From Terebella lapidaria (lineage: Eukaryota; Annelida; Polychaeta; Terebellida; Terebellidae), in NCBI GenBank assembly GCA_949152475.1, contig OX424563.1, forward strand, positions 2,887,001-2,951,000: 64,000 nt of DNA. The letters are read 5' to 3'. Below are positions 34,401-42,991 of this stretch, in pieces (position 1 is the first letter of the stretch; each line of letters opens with the position of its first letter). The notes beneath the pieces are model-generated. The model did no database searches, was not told the origin of the DNA, and saw only the letters and a list, made by a program, of their open reading frames with translations. Position numbers and translations under genes: made by a program.

Positions 34401-35484
34401 TGTGGTTAATTAGTATTATAATTACTATAGGAAAGGAGCGGGTTCCTTATCCTTTATACAGTAATTATAGTCACTGGTATTATGCATAGTTCTCATCCTT
34501 CTACTTTCAGGGGATGATCTTGTGCAAGGCGTACTTTCTCTCTGAGGGGCCCACCACCGGCAGGCCATTCCCCAGAGTCAGAGGTGAGTATCGCTTAGCA
34601 TAACAAATCAAAAGTTCTAAAATAACTTTTATTTTTATACTATGCATACTTACCTCTGACGTTGGATGGTCCCACCCTCCTCCCCGCTGATTATCTTCTT
34701 GTCTTTTCAGAAGATAACCTTCAGTGATCAAGTGTTGCAACTCAACAAAAGTGAACTGGGAGGCAGTGGACCGGCACGATTATGCTACCACACGGAGGGT
34801 GAACTGCTCAGGTAACTACCATTACTAACGCAGGGTCTAAACGGACCGGCTAACTTTCGTTTAGCTTTTTCACCCATATTTCATGTGTGGTTGGCGAATG
34901 AGGGCTCGCCAATTACACGACCCCAGAGTCAGAGGTAAGTATGCATAGTATAAAAATAAAAGTTATTTTAGAACTTTTGATATTTCCACCGTTGCAGCAA
35001 GGCTTTGAGTCCTCGTCAGAAGAAGTCGATCCTCAAGTTAACAGAGAAAGTACCGAGGGAGGAGCTAGAGGCCAGGAACAGAGCCGTGGCAGAGAAAGAA
35101 AACATCATCCTCGTATGTGTGGATCCTTTTGCCTTGTCAAGGCTTTGGAGTGTGTTCCAGTGACAATTATTTGTATTCAGCTTAACTAGAACTTAACTAG
35201 ATAATTTCTCTCATGATCTCTCCTCTTCAAATATCAATGCATTTCTGGATAAACCTCAGGGTTTGCACAACAAGATCCAGCGCCTGGAGCACATGTTGCA
35301 CCTGAAGGACATCCGTATCAAGGACCTCTCGGAGCGACTGCAGGCCATTGAGGACCATTTTCACCAGCGAGGACCGCCTACGGCCCGCTGGGACCCCAGT
35401 CTGCCTGGGACCACCCCCCATGGCCCTCCAGCACAGAGACGGGGTCCACAGGCACCCCGGCGACCAGGGCTGGCCATGACCTGA
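25464..35484 (+). CDS. SPEF1: SPEF1/CLAMP-like calponin-homology protein, six exons
   Basis: Exons: 25464-25617, 27418-27529, 27736-27977, 28152-28239, 34998-35112, 35260-35484. Together they give 936 nt (311 aa), in frame. The N-terminal CH domain spans exons 1-3, with family hallmarks LFLWVDQVPLSKPKKHFSRDF, VLIAEVIRYFLPKYIDVHNY and NWNHLNRKVLSRFG. A linker follows, then a C-terminal coiled coil (NKIQRLEHMLHLKDIRIKDL) and a Pro/Arg-rich tail. Vertebrate SPEF1 (236 aa) binds and bundles microtubules in the axoneme central apparatus and in epithelial cells; the longer tail here is extra. An in-frame ATG at 25428 would add 12 residues, and one at 25536 would match the start of mammalian SPEF1 more closely, so the start is uncertain. 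Intron 4 is 6.76 kb because of a DIRS insertion; without it the intron would be about 240 bp. The nearest polyadenylation signal is AATAAA at 35737-35742. Confidence 0.93.
28254..28420. repeat. Tandem duplication, ~83 bp x2, in SPEF1 intron 4
   Basis: Two adjacent copies begin 'ataccttttgta' and run through 'gtatgtagatgaacatatca' and 'ttctgtcaac'. They differ at a handful of positions. Confidence 0.75.
28480..28678 (+). repeat. DIRS left terminal inverted repeat
   Basis: About 199 bp, matching 34744-34942 in reverse complement without a difference that I could find. Outside it lies a short unique end (28464-28479). Confidence 0.9.
28765..31284 (+). CDS. DIRS gag-like ORF
   Basis: The frame is open from 28645; the ATG at 28765 is preferred because it starts directly on a zinc-ribbon-like N-terminus (CTKCGHFL ... 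CPSC ... CC) often seen in DIRS ORF1 proteins. The long middle is Ser/Arg/Asp-rich and low in complexity (many SRADRD-type words). The C-terminal third is more ordered (LSDSDLKTWESYPRRVQL), and the end is Ser/Gly/Lys-rich. It is presumed to be the structural protein. It overlaps the start of the next frame by 92 bases, as is common in DIRS elements. Confidence 0.8.
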   Translation: MESSSVRRCTKCGHFLVPLDLDPHDRCPSCRPFVCCASQRCQICESWPDDRFDRIDQRRIDREKKRSRSADRRSLDSSSSSRLDSLEQTVGNLQTSIASMSAMLSSLVGKGVATPATPTVDEVPTPLLSGDPFVGGNPPSHSPADQPSCSWGLPSLDPIFSEPVDSATGDSRSQAAETGESVSEEQSGEGRGPVGRAKCGPPDYSTVQLSDGPVDVLVVDKSLAGSPGRVQHRDASSAQGTSSPAAAVPRGCLPDRDHDQQPPVASPGVSQPSVLPRDLPPSVSRRADSRSSSSSGDSHRGSTATADSVLPAMGRPSSPDRRHRPARPVDQHRSGDWDRPSSSRADRFRDWVYDHRREYDFDRAYHEELDRYYRSGRSRADRDYYYRRERADRRDYSSRDSRGSRGEKSSRSDYDRVREPKRPASDHAPRSEGEQHASESSSVAVLEPPVSLPPPPADQTSDEPPVKKPRVASPARSADSSATAGTSKPSSSKSDDDTFAQVRVCVPEAFPDEIELPAAKGTSFTSVGERVLHARQQPEPDVRFPWSEGISSVRTLVEEKIVPVNGQPLRAGKFASCFQGQLKHYQTTDCGSTLEAAAVNDDLSVIAPGLKSSSVTATLSDSDLKTWESYPRRVQLVANTLDWLSGLLSVQVDRLAPGSVPADADLDTDATVQVPVSELLRIKRTLSSVNKCVGQITKESHVEWANVVLRRRDAFLKRSTSKLSDAFKSKLRTSSVFGPRLFDPDVLAKAGQAVAQEADLLSKFNLVKLVERQEKKPAASSSSSFKIPKVKATESKQQSQSSQFSKGSKFDKNKKSTNSSRGGRGGSGSSSSAKPQPRS
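31193..33358 (+). CDS. DIRS reverse transcriptase / RNase H / methyltransferase-like ORF
   Basis: A 721-codon frame. Reverse transcriptase motifs are SLRSGDWMTSIDLKDAYFHI, FRALCFGLSTAPFLFT and YLDDWLI. RNase H motifs are FLLFSDASRLGWGAHLG, WLELRAVWLGLRHF, AMTDNTTVVGYI and HIPGSMNTIADALS. After these comes a DAM-methyltransferase-like segment (LDLFATFQNN ... DALAQDW ... YAFPPFSLI ... ILVAPCWPAKPWFPELL), which places it in the DIRS1-like group and not with Ngaro. It is the retroelement replication enzyme. The 3' part overlaps the recombinase frame. Confidence 0.9.
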   Translation: MTRTRSQLTLHVEVAAAVDPRLLPSLSPAPDVSQTLPRNHDSDVSPVGARLQAFWPVWDTEFEDCLVTTILRHRYRIPFSQAPPLSPLPIAFASYAPGSEKFAVLDALVSEMLLKEATEKVTQNSPGFYSRLFVVPKLTGGWRPIIDLSPLNKFVSKEKFSMECPRTVLLSLRSGDWMTSIDLKDAYFHIPIHPSSRPYLRFQWGNVIYQFRALCFGLSTAPFLFTRVFQPVSAWAHRRGIRLTRYLDDWLITATDQQTVAAHTDQIVRLCQRVGLIINFKKSDLAPSQRVTYLGMDIDTQSFLTRPTADRIQRLNGVLRSFSIGVPVAAVVFLRLLGHMVSLEKIVPGARLRMRSIQFHLKDHWSSKQDLSTLVPVVSALQPDLLWWSDPVNLLRGHPIHELEPDFLLFSDASRLGWGAHLGESQVSGLWSAADLRHHINWLELRAVWLGLRHFHQTVAGSTVLAMTDNTTVVGYIKNQGGTRSRELSALTRRILEWAESQDVSLLARHIPGSMNTIADALSRKGPVSTNWSLNPQVCSHLWRLWGQPHLDLFATFQNNRLPLYVSPFPDPHAWAVDALAQDWSILWAYAFPPFSLIPVVLQRIRLSSAQIILVAPCWPAKPWFPELLELLTDLPRLLPPIPSLLRQGRQFHEHLGVLHLHAWRLSGVHSERLAFRRTLPSGCPEQFGHPQSDYIKPSGESSLLGVVDGKLIHAVPLSLR
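32683..34296 (+). CDS. DIRS tyrosine recombinase ORF
   Basis: A 537-codon frame. The N-terminal part overlaps the RT frame, and the recombinase proper starts around SRVEIIRRSFRKAGFS. The core-binding region (SERLYQAKWRVFSSWC, TTVKGYRAALSNVLA) is followed by a catalytic region with the expected Arg (LALASAKRVSELQGL), His-x-x-Arg (TAHEVRAIST) and terminal Tyr (FSSFYLRDVS) motifs. It integrates the circular DNA intermediate in this class of element. A long G-run lies in the last codons. Confidence 0.9.
   Translation: MGGIPGCQSSGPTHPGLHEHHRRRPFEEGSGFHELVSEPPGLQSPVASLGSASLGPVRHVPEQSSTSLCVPVPGPSCLGSRRPRSGLVHPMGVRFSSVLTDSRGSTEDSVKLGPDHLGGSLLASQALVSGTPGASDGSSTVVTTDPQPASSGTSVSRASGRSPSSRVEIIRRSFRKAGFSKNAAKRMSRTVRSSSERLYQAKWRVFSSWCGRRQVDPRRPPLPTVADFFVWLRDKRKRALTTVKGYRAALSNVLASHGLDISTSREISALFKSFAQDLPPVSRAPKWDLSLVLCSLNESPYEPLEEAELRFLTHKTVFLLALASAKRVSELQGLSAEVLHPEDWSSVTLQYHLGFLAKTETPSALAAGMRTFSVPALSQLATDCGDLSLCPVRALRLYLKRTKPSRPRESHLFLPFSASRGQVSKNTISLWIKAVVTRAYSKDRRDLHQLYGRTAHEVRAISTSWSFAHNMSLQDLMKAATWRSHSTFSSFYLRDVSLLADDLYHLGPIVAAQVIVQPTASSAKSPGGGGGERRLNT
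34571..34668 (+). repeat. DIRS internal complementary region
   Basis: The segment 'gcttagcataacaaa' is the reverse complement of the left outer end, and 'tcaaaagttctaaaataac' is the reverse complement of the right outer end. They are joined head to tail, with 'tcagaggt' words on both flanks. This is the template arrangement known for DIRS circle formation. Confidence 0.9.
34744..34942 (-). repeat. DIRS right terminal inverted repeat
   Basis: The reverse complement of 28480-28678. It is followed by 38 bases of unique right end (to 34980), which carry 'taaaaataaaagttatttt'. The repeat's outer edge contains AG|GTAAGTAT, a good match to a 5' splice site. Confidence 0.9.
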
Positions 35485-35755
35485 GGAGAGATGATGTGGG
35501 GTTTATAATAGCACTGTAGAGGTGGAGTGGGAAGGCTGTAATTACTCTGCATGCTTGTTCAACCATGATATATATGTATACGTTATGATGCGTTCTGTGA
35601 TATATGACACAAAAGATATGCGTTCAAATTTATGATTACTGGTGCAATTATTTTTGCTCTTATGGAAATTAGAGATTGGAATTGGATTTTCAATCATTTT
35701 TTTTGCAATTTGAAAATGATGTCATAAATTTTATGAAATAAACGAATGTAAAATG
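35485..35755 (+). other. SPEF1-like 3'UTR
   Basis: AT-rich tail with AATAAA at 35737-35742. A second AATAAA lies at about 35890. Confidence 0.5.
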
Positions 35756-38200
35756 ACTGACAGTTATGAGTGATGTTGGAATGATCTGTTCATCTTTCAT
35801 GGATTATTTTCTTGAGTTGCAATGCTTGTATTTCAACTTATTTTCATGCATTTGTGACTATGATAAATTAAGAAGAAATAATAATCTCTGAAATAAACTG
35901 GAAAAATCCAATCAGTGCTGGAGTTTGAAGAGTAATTGTTGACACACAAAACACTACACAATTCACATGAATCACATTTATTACATTTCTAAAACTAGAC
36001 AATCAGAGTTTGCAAACCCTTGCCCCTTAGTCACGATACCTACATTTTCAGCTTGCATATTCGCCTTTGGGTAAGAAAAGGGAATTTGGGTGTACGAATA
36101 TCAAACACAAAATGAAGGAAATTACCACATATAAAGAAATAGAATAAAAATATGATCCTGAGTATGTGGCATTCTGACATGGTGGTGGTGCACGAGTAAT
36201 AACACCACAGTTATAGCGCACAGATGCTGGGGCATTATAAATGAGACATTCTACGGCACCGTAGTAAATGGGTTATACCTATCGTGGGGTCGACAAACTT
36301 TACATTGGTGCCTTATCTTGTCTCGGCGTCGGTCTCGGATCGACCCCCACTGTTGACTCGCATCACAGGTAAATATTGGGCTCATGCTCCATGACTGCAG
36401 ACAGTTATAGCACTTGTCTGGGGCACCTATGTGGGTGATTCAGGATTTACTTGAAGAGGGTGATGTGGCTCAACAGTGGGATACAGCCGACCTTTGAAAC
36501 GAGGTCTCCCCTTAGACATAGAGTGGTCTCTTCGAAAGAGGGATTATGACGTGGTGGGACTGCACGAGTAGTAACACCACAGTTATAGCGCACAGGGGCA
36601 TTTTCAAGACATTCATTGACACTCCAGTTCAGGGGATAAACTTCTTTATTGTGGGGTTGCTGAACAATTATGACTGGAATTATGAAGATTTTCTGATTTT
36701 GACCGGTTTCTCTCCAATGAACTGAAGTCTTGACGCTGACCTCCAAAATTAAAATGTAAAAATTAATTTTCGACCTTATGCGATAATGGGGGATTTTGGA
36801 CGTACAACTTATCGGCTGCACACCAGACGAGTCAGACGTTGAGGATGAGATCGTGCCAACATCTTTGTGGTACTCAAGAATTTTTTTTCCCAAATCCTGC
36901 AGGCTGCTGAGCACTCAGGCGTACACTTGAATATCATCGCATTCTGGACATCAATGTGAGTATATTCACTTTATTCATGGGATCTGTCCCATCGAGAGGT
37001 TTCGGTTTACCAAGACCATCTCGTGGATGCTAGTGGTATTAACACGCTCGTGAGTACGAAGTCAAAAGTACCAGTCTCACTGGGACCCAGGGGACGCTAC
37101 GGAAGAGAAATGGTCTGATCCGGGGCTAACCATGGTGTATCCATAGTGCTGCTGGTTTTGCCGTAGTGAAACCATAGTAGAGAATCATGACAAACCGTGA
37201 TGAACCGAGATCAACCGGCGCGCCACCGGGAAGGCTAAAAAAATTTGACGACATGCCGTCAATTTTTTTGCAAACCGTAGTGCTACCAGGACAGTATCCC
37301 CGGATTGCTGATCCGTAGTGAAACCGTCCTGTTACTGGGAGGACTGGGGCATGAATGTGGGGTTACCACGTAGCACTGCATGGAAGTCCGTAGTGAAACC
37401 GTGGTGCATCCATAGCCAATGGGAAATAAAAACGATATATACATGTATATGTAAACTGACACCAATTCAACATGCTCTCGGGGGCCGCATAGCACATGGA
37501 AATCAACGGAGGGCTGCACGCCCACTCACCCCTCAATCGCCCGTGCCATCAGACCCTGCAGTATCCAGCGTCAACAGCGGCCAAAGTGCAAGCGATTTGA
37601 AAGACGTTTGTTCAAGATCAAAAAGTTAATACACTGACCAATCAGGCAGTGCATGGTGGAGCAGATGCAGTGAGTCTGGCAGATTTTGGGGGAACCGTGG
37701 GGTTCTGTCAGTGTGGGGCCATTGGAGCAATGGGCTCCGGCAGACCAACCATCTTGTGGATGCACACATCCACTGTACATAGACGCTGACCAGGAGTGTG
37801 CATCATCCGCATCCTGTACCAGTGGGTCATGCGTGAGCGTGCGCTCGTACAGCTTCAGGGTGCTGCTATGGGTAACCAGGACCTGATTGGGATCGGTATC
37901 CAGGATTCTGATTGGAAACAGATTCTGTAGTCCACGTCGGTCACCTGTCACAGCACAGAGAAATTGATGAAGCAATGAAGCTTTCTGGCATGGTGCTCTA
38001 TCTGCACGTCTTACCCTTGGAGTTTAAGTGCCACCTGACCACTACAGGCATTACTGTAGTACAGAAGCCACCTGATTAAACTACTTTTGGTCAGCAACAG
38101 GAAGTGCCATGCTAGCGGGTATATCAGGAGTACTTGATCATGGTTACCACCGCGAGGTGTTCACAGTGGTGCAGTAAATCTTTTGGGAGTGACTGAGAGC
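35756..38200. other. Intergenic patchwork of small repeats
   Basis: A module with 'cacagttatagcgcaca' occurs at about 36210 and 36580. A set of 'ccgtagtgaaaccgt' words recurs at 37.15-37.42 kb. A 155-codon minus-strand frame (36447-36914) has no domain I recognise and may be retroelement debris. No host gene is supported. Confidence 0.4.
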
Positions 38201-38810
38201 TACGCTAGTAAATGTTACACATTCTCATGCGTCCACTACTTGCAAGAGGGCACTGCCGAGAGCAGAAACGTTCTCGACAGTGTCCAAAAATGATCTCGCA
38301 GTAAGGCCCGAGGTGCTGTAGCACTGGCACAGACGTCGGGGCATGGAGGAAGCTCAAGACGGCTTCCTCCTGAGGTTCCTTCCAGATAAAATCAGCTCCC
38401 TTTTCCATAAGCATTGTCAAGGAACGCACTTTTTCTGTGAAATCCCAGATAAAGCGGTGGTAATTGCTTGCGAACCTATAAACCACCTCACGTTGGCCAC
38501 ATTGCGAATATGGGACCTTCGCCTCATACTCTTAAGCTTCGCAGGGTCAGGTCTCATGCCTGTTTCAGTGACCATGACGTTTTAGTACAAAATCTCCTGG
38601 ATGAAGGGTTTGCACTTGGAAGGCTTCAGTTTCAATACTTTCACGTGGACACCTTCTAGAGTTTGGTCAGGTATTTTCAAAGGAGCGGTTGTACATGACG
38701 ACATCATCCATGTAGAACATTCACCATTTCATTACCATCTTCATCAATGCCCACACGTCATTGTCGTTTTGACGGGCTCGAATGCCATTATCTTGAACTA
38801 ATGAAACTGT
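38200..38810 (-). mobile_element. Ty3/Gypsy-like pol fossil fragment (reverse transcriptase region)
   Basis: The minus strand shows short stretches like Gypsy reverse transcriptase, including a YMDD-type block and a FASNYHRFIWDFTEKVRSL-type block downstream of it. The copy is broken in several places, truncated and old. Confidence 0.65.
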
Positions 38811-39829
38811 TCTTGGTGACGAAGGCAGCTTATCATCCCATTTCATCTGATCCTGCCTATACCTGGAGGGCAAATCAAGGGCACATGAAAAGTGTACTCC
38901 CCTCCCCCCCACCTGGACAGGGCACAACTTAAACTATGCGAAAAGCAGACTCATGCTTAAAAATACCAGTCACTAAATACTGTAGGTGACTTTGAATGCG
39001 ATTGGATAATACTTGGTGAAGGTCATTTCTAGAAGCATTGCGCTCGAGCCTTCCATTGGGAACTGTTCATGGATATTCATGCTCGGACATCCTCATTACT
39101 GGCTACAGACTCACAACACCGTTTTCTTTTGGTGACACTGTTTGACTGGTGGTATCAACCATTTCTACTTGAACCCCAAACAGAATCGCAGCATTTCCTA
39201 CAGGCTTCTGGGCTCATTGACCATCTCACCGACCGTCTCATCAGCCGCTGAGTGCCACCTAACATGATGGCCCCGTGATGTGGTGGTCCAAGTTCTGCTG
39301 ACAGTGCAAGGGAGAAACTGGAAATATGCACAGTATAGCAACATTTGCAGCACCTCATTACTGATGTGCTTTTTATTTGCCATAAATGTTTGCTCATTGA
39401 ATATATTACTTGCTGTTTGCACTGGACAAATAAATATAAAATTAATACAATTTGTTGGAATTGACATCGGCCTCAACTAAATTTGTTTACTGATGAACAA
39501 TTGCTTAATTTTACCGCAATAATACATGGAAATCTCCAATGAACTATTTGTATTAAATTTTCCATATAAAATGCAAATTAAGATCTATTTTCCGAATATT
39601 CATAACGTGTTTTCTGGAAAAAGGATTTAGGAATAAGATTTGGAAATGATAGTATTTATTTAGTAGTATAGTATTTATAGTCTTTATAGTATTTATTTAT
39701 TGAGTATTTATTGAGTATATGGATATGAATCACACATACGATATTAGAAGAAAATCAGGGTTTAGAAGTGGTTTATTGCCGGAAGCACATGCTCTCTGGG
39801 TTCTCAACCTAGTTCAGTCGGGGGTGATA

Positions 39830-40540
39830 TAGCGCAGTTTTCTCGGAACTGGTGCAAAGTCACGGCCTCCAACACAGACGTCGTGACACAGGTGACGAAG
39901 AGTCATCTTCCGACGCTAAAACCATCTATAAGGAAAGCATGATTCTTCTCTTTGCATTCAGGAAAAGTAATTCTAAAAGTACCAGTGTCTTCCTTGGATT
40001 CTTTAATAAAGTCTTGAGCTGGGGCACTGCTGTTTTCATCAGCGTCCTTGCTGGTTATCTATATGCCATCAAAACACAGGTCTGGATATATATCTTCCCA
40101 CATCGTTTTTCGTCATTTTCCAACACAGAATCCATGCACACAGGAAAAGGTTCCCGAAACCTGACTCAGACTTGTGTGATACCTATGAGCAGGTCATTCA
40201 GTGACTTTGCAAGCTTGGCGTAGTCTCTAACAAACTTCCGATGGCAGCCCGTAAAACCCGTTGAAGTTCATTTACTATGTTTTGATGATCAGGCCAGTTG
40301 ACGATCCTGCTGATTACTAGTACTTGGGGTCAGCACCGAATAATGAAGATACAACATGGCCCACGTACTCAGACTAAGAACCTCAGACTTCTTCGGGGAC
40401 AATTTCAAGCCGACAGAACTTCTCGAATATCAGATCCAGCCGATGCAAGTGCTCCTTGAACGTGTCAGAAAATATAATCAAATCATCAAATTAGAACTAA
40501 TGAATCTTATGGTTCAGAGAGCCAAAAATTCCTCCGTGAG
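39830..40540 (-). mobile_element. Second Ty3/Gypsy-like pol fossil fragment
   Basis: Minus-strand stretches resemble the region from the end of reverse transcriptase into the connection domain (for example, a block like RDYAKLAKSLNDLL). It is broken in several places and old. It may belong to the same ancestral insertion as the 38.2-38.8 kb fragment, but a simple co-linear arrangement is not evident. Confidence 0.55.
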
Positions 40541-41031
40541 TCATTGGTACATCGCAGGTGCATTCGATGAGTATGATTGTGAAACCTTTTTCAATTCTTC
40601 GATTCAAAAATGTTCCAGACAGCATGAACACATTTCCCGTTATATTTATGGCACTTTGTGTGCGTCATTATCTTGCATGAGGCTAAGGGCATTGACTAAA
40701 GTTGTGAGAGGGGCTGAAGTTTTTACACTTCCTTTATTTACAGGTACCTGTAAGATTGAGCCCAATGTTCTGCGTTGTGACATGAATCAATGGCGTCTCT
40801 ATCGATCACAAAGCCCCATGAATCATGCAAAAATAATCCTATTATGCACAGCTAATTGTGTATGATAAGACATAAAAAGGCAAAATAGCGTGTTACCATG
40901 CGATAATCCAATTGAAGACAGAAGGATTTATCATGTAATAACCACTTAACTACCGTGATAACGCCCGACTGGTCGTCTGTGACAGAGACTTCAATACGTG
41001 TATTGTCTGGCCGTGTAGCTGCACCCCCACT

Positions 41032-41084
<53 letters not shown>
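41032..41084. repeat. (GA)n microsatellite
   Basis: About 26 GA units with one interruption. Confidence 0.95.
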
Positions 41085-41086
<2 letters not shown>

Positions 41087-42211
41087 CATGATCCGATGTT
41101 TGCTTTCTGTTATACGGCATTCTGCACCAGACCTGACACTGCTCCTGGCCTGACAGTGAAGGCCTATCTCAATCAGATAGTGTGACAATTATCCGGATAT
41201 TCCTGGACACGTGTCCGTTTATCTCAGTCGGGTACTGCGGCAATATTCCTGGATACATCTGCCACTCGGAAAAGGTTTGTACAAAGTAGAATTTGTAGCT
41301 CATTCACATGTTCTAAACAATGGAAAATGTAGCATGGGTGAAATGTTTACGCAATTTACAATTTGATTGAATGTTTCGTCTTGATAGGTATCACCCGATA
41401 TCCTACTATAAGAGTCTCCAAAATAACACATTTCAGTAATATGTTCTATACCCTATACTGACAACCACATATCTCATATTTAGTAGTTTACTGTTTAGCT
41501 GTCTTGGTATCATAGTTGTCCTCTCTTGTATGTATATTTCACAAAAAAGCACCTGTTTGTTTGTCTAAATAAGGACGGCTCGTTCAGTACGGCAAGTGTA
41601 GATCTGCTGCCGACGACACAAACCATATCACACACGACACAATGACACAGGGCGTACTGAATAGACGGGGTCAGCAAACATTTGCTTTTTACACAAAATA
41701 ATCGACGTCAAAGGTGTCGAATAAATATTTACTATCCGAGTATTTGATTAGCACTCTGTACCATACTAGTGTATATAGTTCCCTGACATAGGTGTTCGTC
41801 CTCACATTCATAATTAGGACGATCAAATTGCTACAACCAGTTTCTTTTGCACTACGGTCTGTATAATACCTGTTTGTAAAACTGACGTGACACAAACACA
41901 ATGAAAGTAGACGTGCACTTTGCTATATTATTATAAAAACACATGCGAGTGTATTGTAGAGATAAGCGGAGAGTTCGTAACAACCAGAAAATTATGATGT
42001 AATTGGACCTATACTTGTTCATCACTTTATAGCAATAATGTTAATATACTAAATACAACCTGGTATCTTTTATATATGATTAATAAATCCTTCTTTCTAC
42101 AGATACTCTCTAGTGACCGGCCCAACTTTATTGATGGATGAGTTCATCTAGGCTACTCCGTTTTTTATCCCCCCACACAACGCACCACTGAGAGGCGACC
42201 ACTGCCCACCA
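41085..42211. other. Intergenic, nothing recognised
   Basis: AT-rich, with chance frames only. Upstream exons or the promoter of the 42992 gene could lie here, but none could be supported. Confidence 0.4.
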
Positions 42212-42951
42212 CCACCAAGACCCCTAACGGCTCAGTACCGTCACCAAGACCCCTAACGGCTCAGTACCGTCACCAAGATCCCTAACGGCTCAGGTCCATC
42301 ATCAAGGCTACTAACGGTTCAGATCCGTCACCAAGACCCCTAACGGCTCAGTACCGTCACCAAGATCCCTAACGGCTCAGGTCCATCACCAAGGCTACTA
42401 ACGGCTCAGATCCGTTACCAAAACCCCTAACCGCTCAGTACCGTCTCCAAGATCCCTAACGGCCCAGGTTCATCACCAAGGCTACTAACGGCTCAGATCC
42501 GTCACCAAGACCCCTAACGGCTCAGTACCGTCACCAAGATCCCTAATGGCTCAGGTCCATCACCAAGGCTACTAACGGCTCAGATCCGTTACCAAAACCC
42601 CTAACCGCTCAGTACCGTCTCCAAGATCCCTAACGGCCCAGGTTCATCATCAAGGCTACTAACGGCTCAGATCCGTCACCAAGACTCATAACGACCCATA
42701 TCCATCACCAAGGCCCTAACGGTCCATGTTCGTCACCAAGATCCCTAACGGCTCAGGTCCGTCACCAAGATCCCTAACGGCTCAGGTTCGTCACCAAGAT
42801 CCCTAACGGCCCAGGTCCGTCAGCAAGATCCCTAACGGCGCAGGTCCGTCACCAAGGTCCATAACGGCCCAGGTTCGTCACCAAGATCCCTAACGGTCCA
42901 GGTCCGTCACCAAGATCCCTAACGGCTCAGGTCCGTCACCAAGGCCACTAA
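42212..42951. repeat. 29-bp minisatellite with TAACGG core, ~25 copies
   Basis: The monomer is 'tcaccaagatccctaacggc' followed by 'tcaggtccg'. In the left two thirds three monomer types (aagacccc, aagatccc, aaggctac) rotate as an 87-bp higher-order unit. The right third is simple monomers of the aagatccc type. There are no unique spacers between units. The array ends 40 bp before the ATG of the next ORF. Confidence 0.95.
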
Positions 42952-42991
42952 CACGCAGCAGGTTTGGTGATGTAACACCATCCCCACAGCT

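Larger units (their letters stand above)
28464..34980 (+). mobile_element. DIRS-type tyrosine-recombinase retrotransposon, looks whole
   Basis: A 6.5-kb element in sense orientation in SPEF1 intron 4. Its parts in order are a left terminal inverted repeat (about 28480-28678), a gag-like ORF, an RT/RNase H/methyltransferase ORF, a tyrosine-recombinase ORF, an internal complementary region (about 34571-34668), and a right inverted repeat (34744-34942). The 199-bp repeats look identical by eye, so the insertion is recent. There is no target duplication, as expected for an element that integrates through a circle with a recombinase. The element boundaries follow from the internal complementary region, which joins the reverse complements of the two outer ends. 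Confidence 0.92.

Noticed and set aside
36447-36914. 155-codon minus-strand ORF
   Set aside because: No recognisable domain, and its repeated 'cacagttatagcgcaca' module also occurs outside the frame, so it is more likely repeat debris than a gene.
40955-41185. ORF across the GA microsatellite
   Set aside because: The frame is held open by the dinucleotide repeat only.
42212-42951. Possible CRISPR array (29-bp repeat)
   Set aside because: Units are directly abutting with no unique spacers, and the context is animal nuclear DNA; it is a minisatellite.
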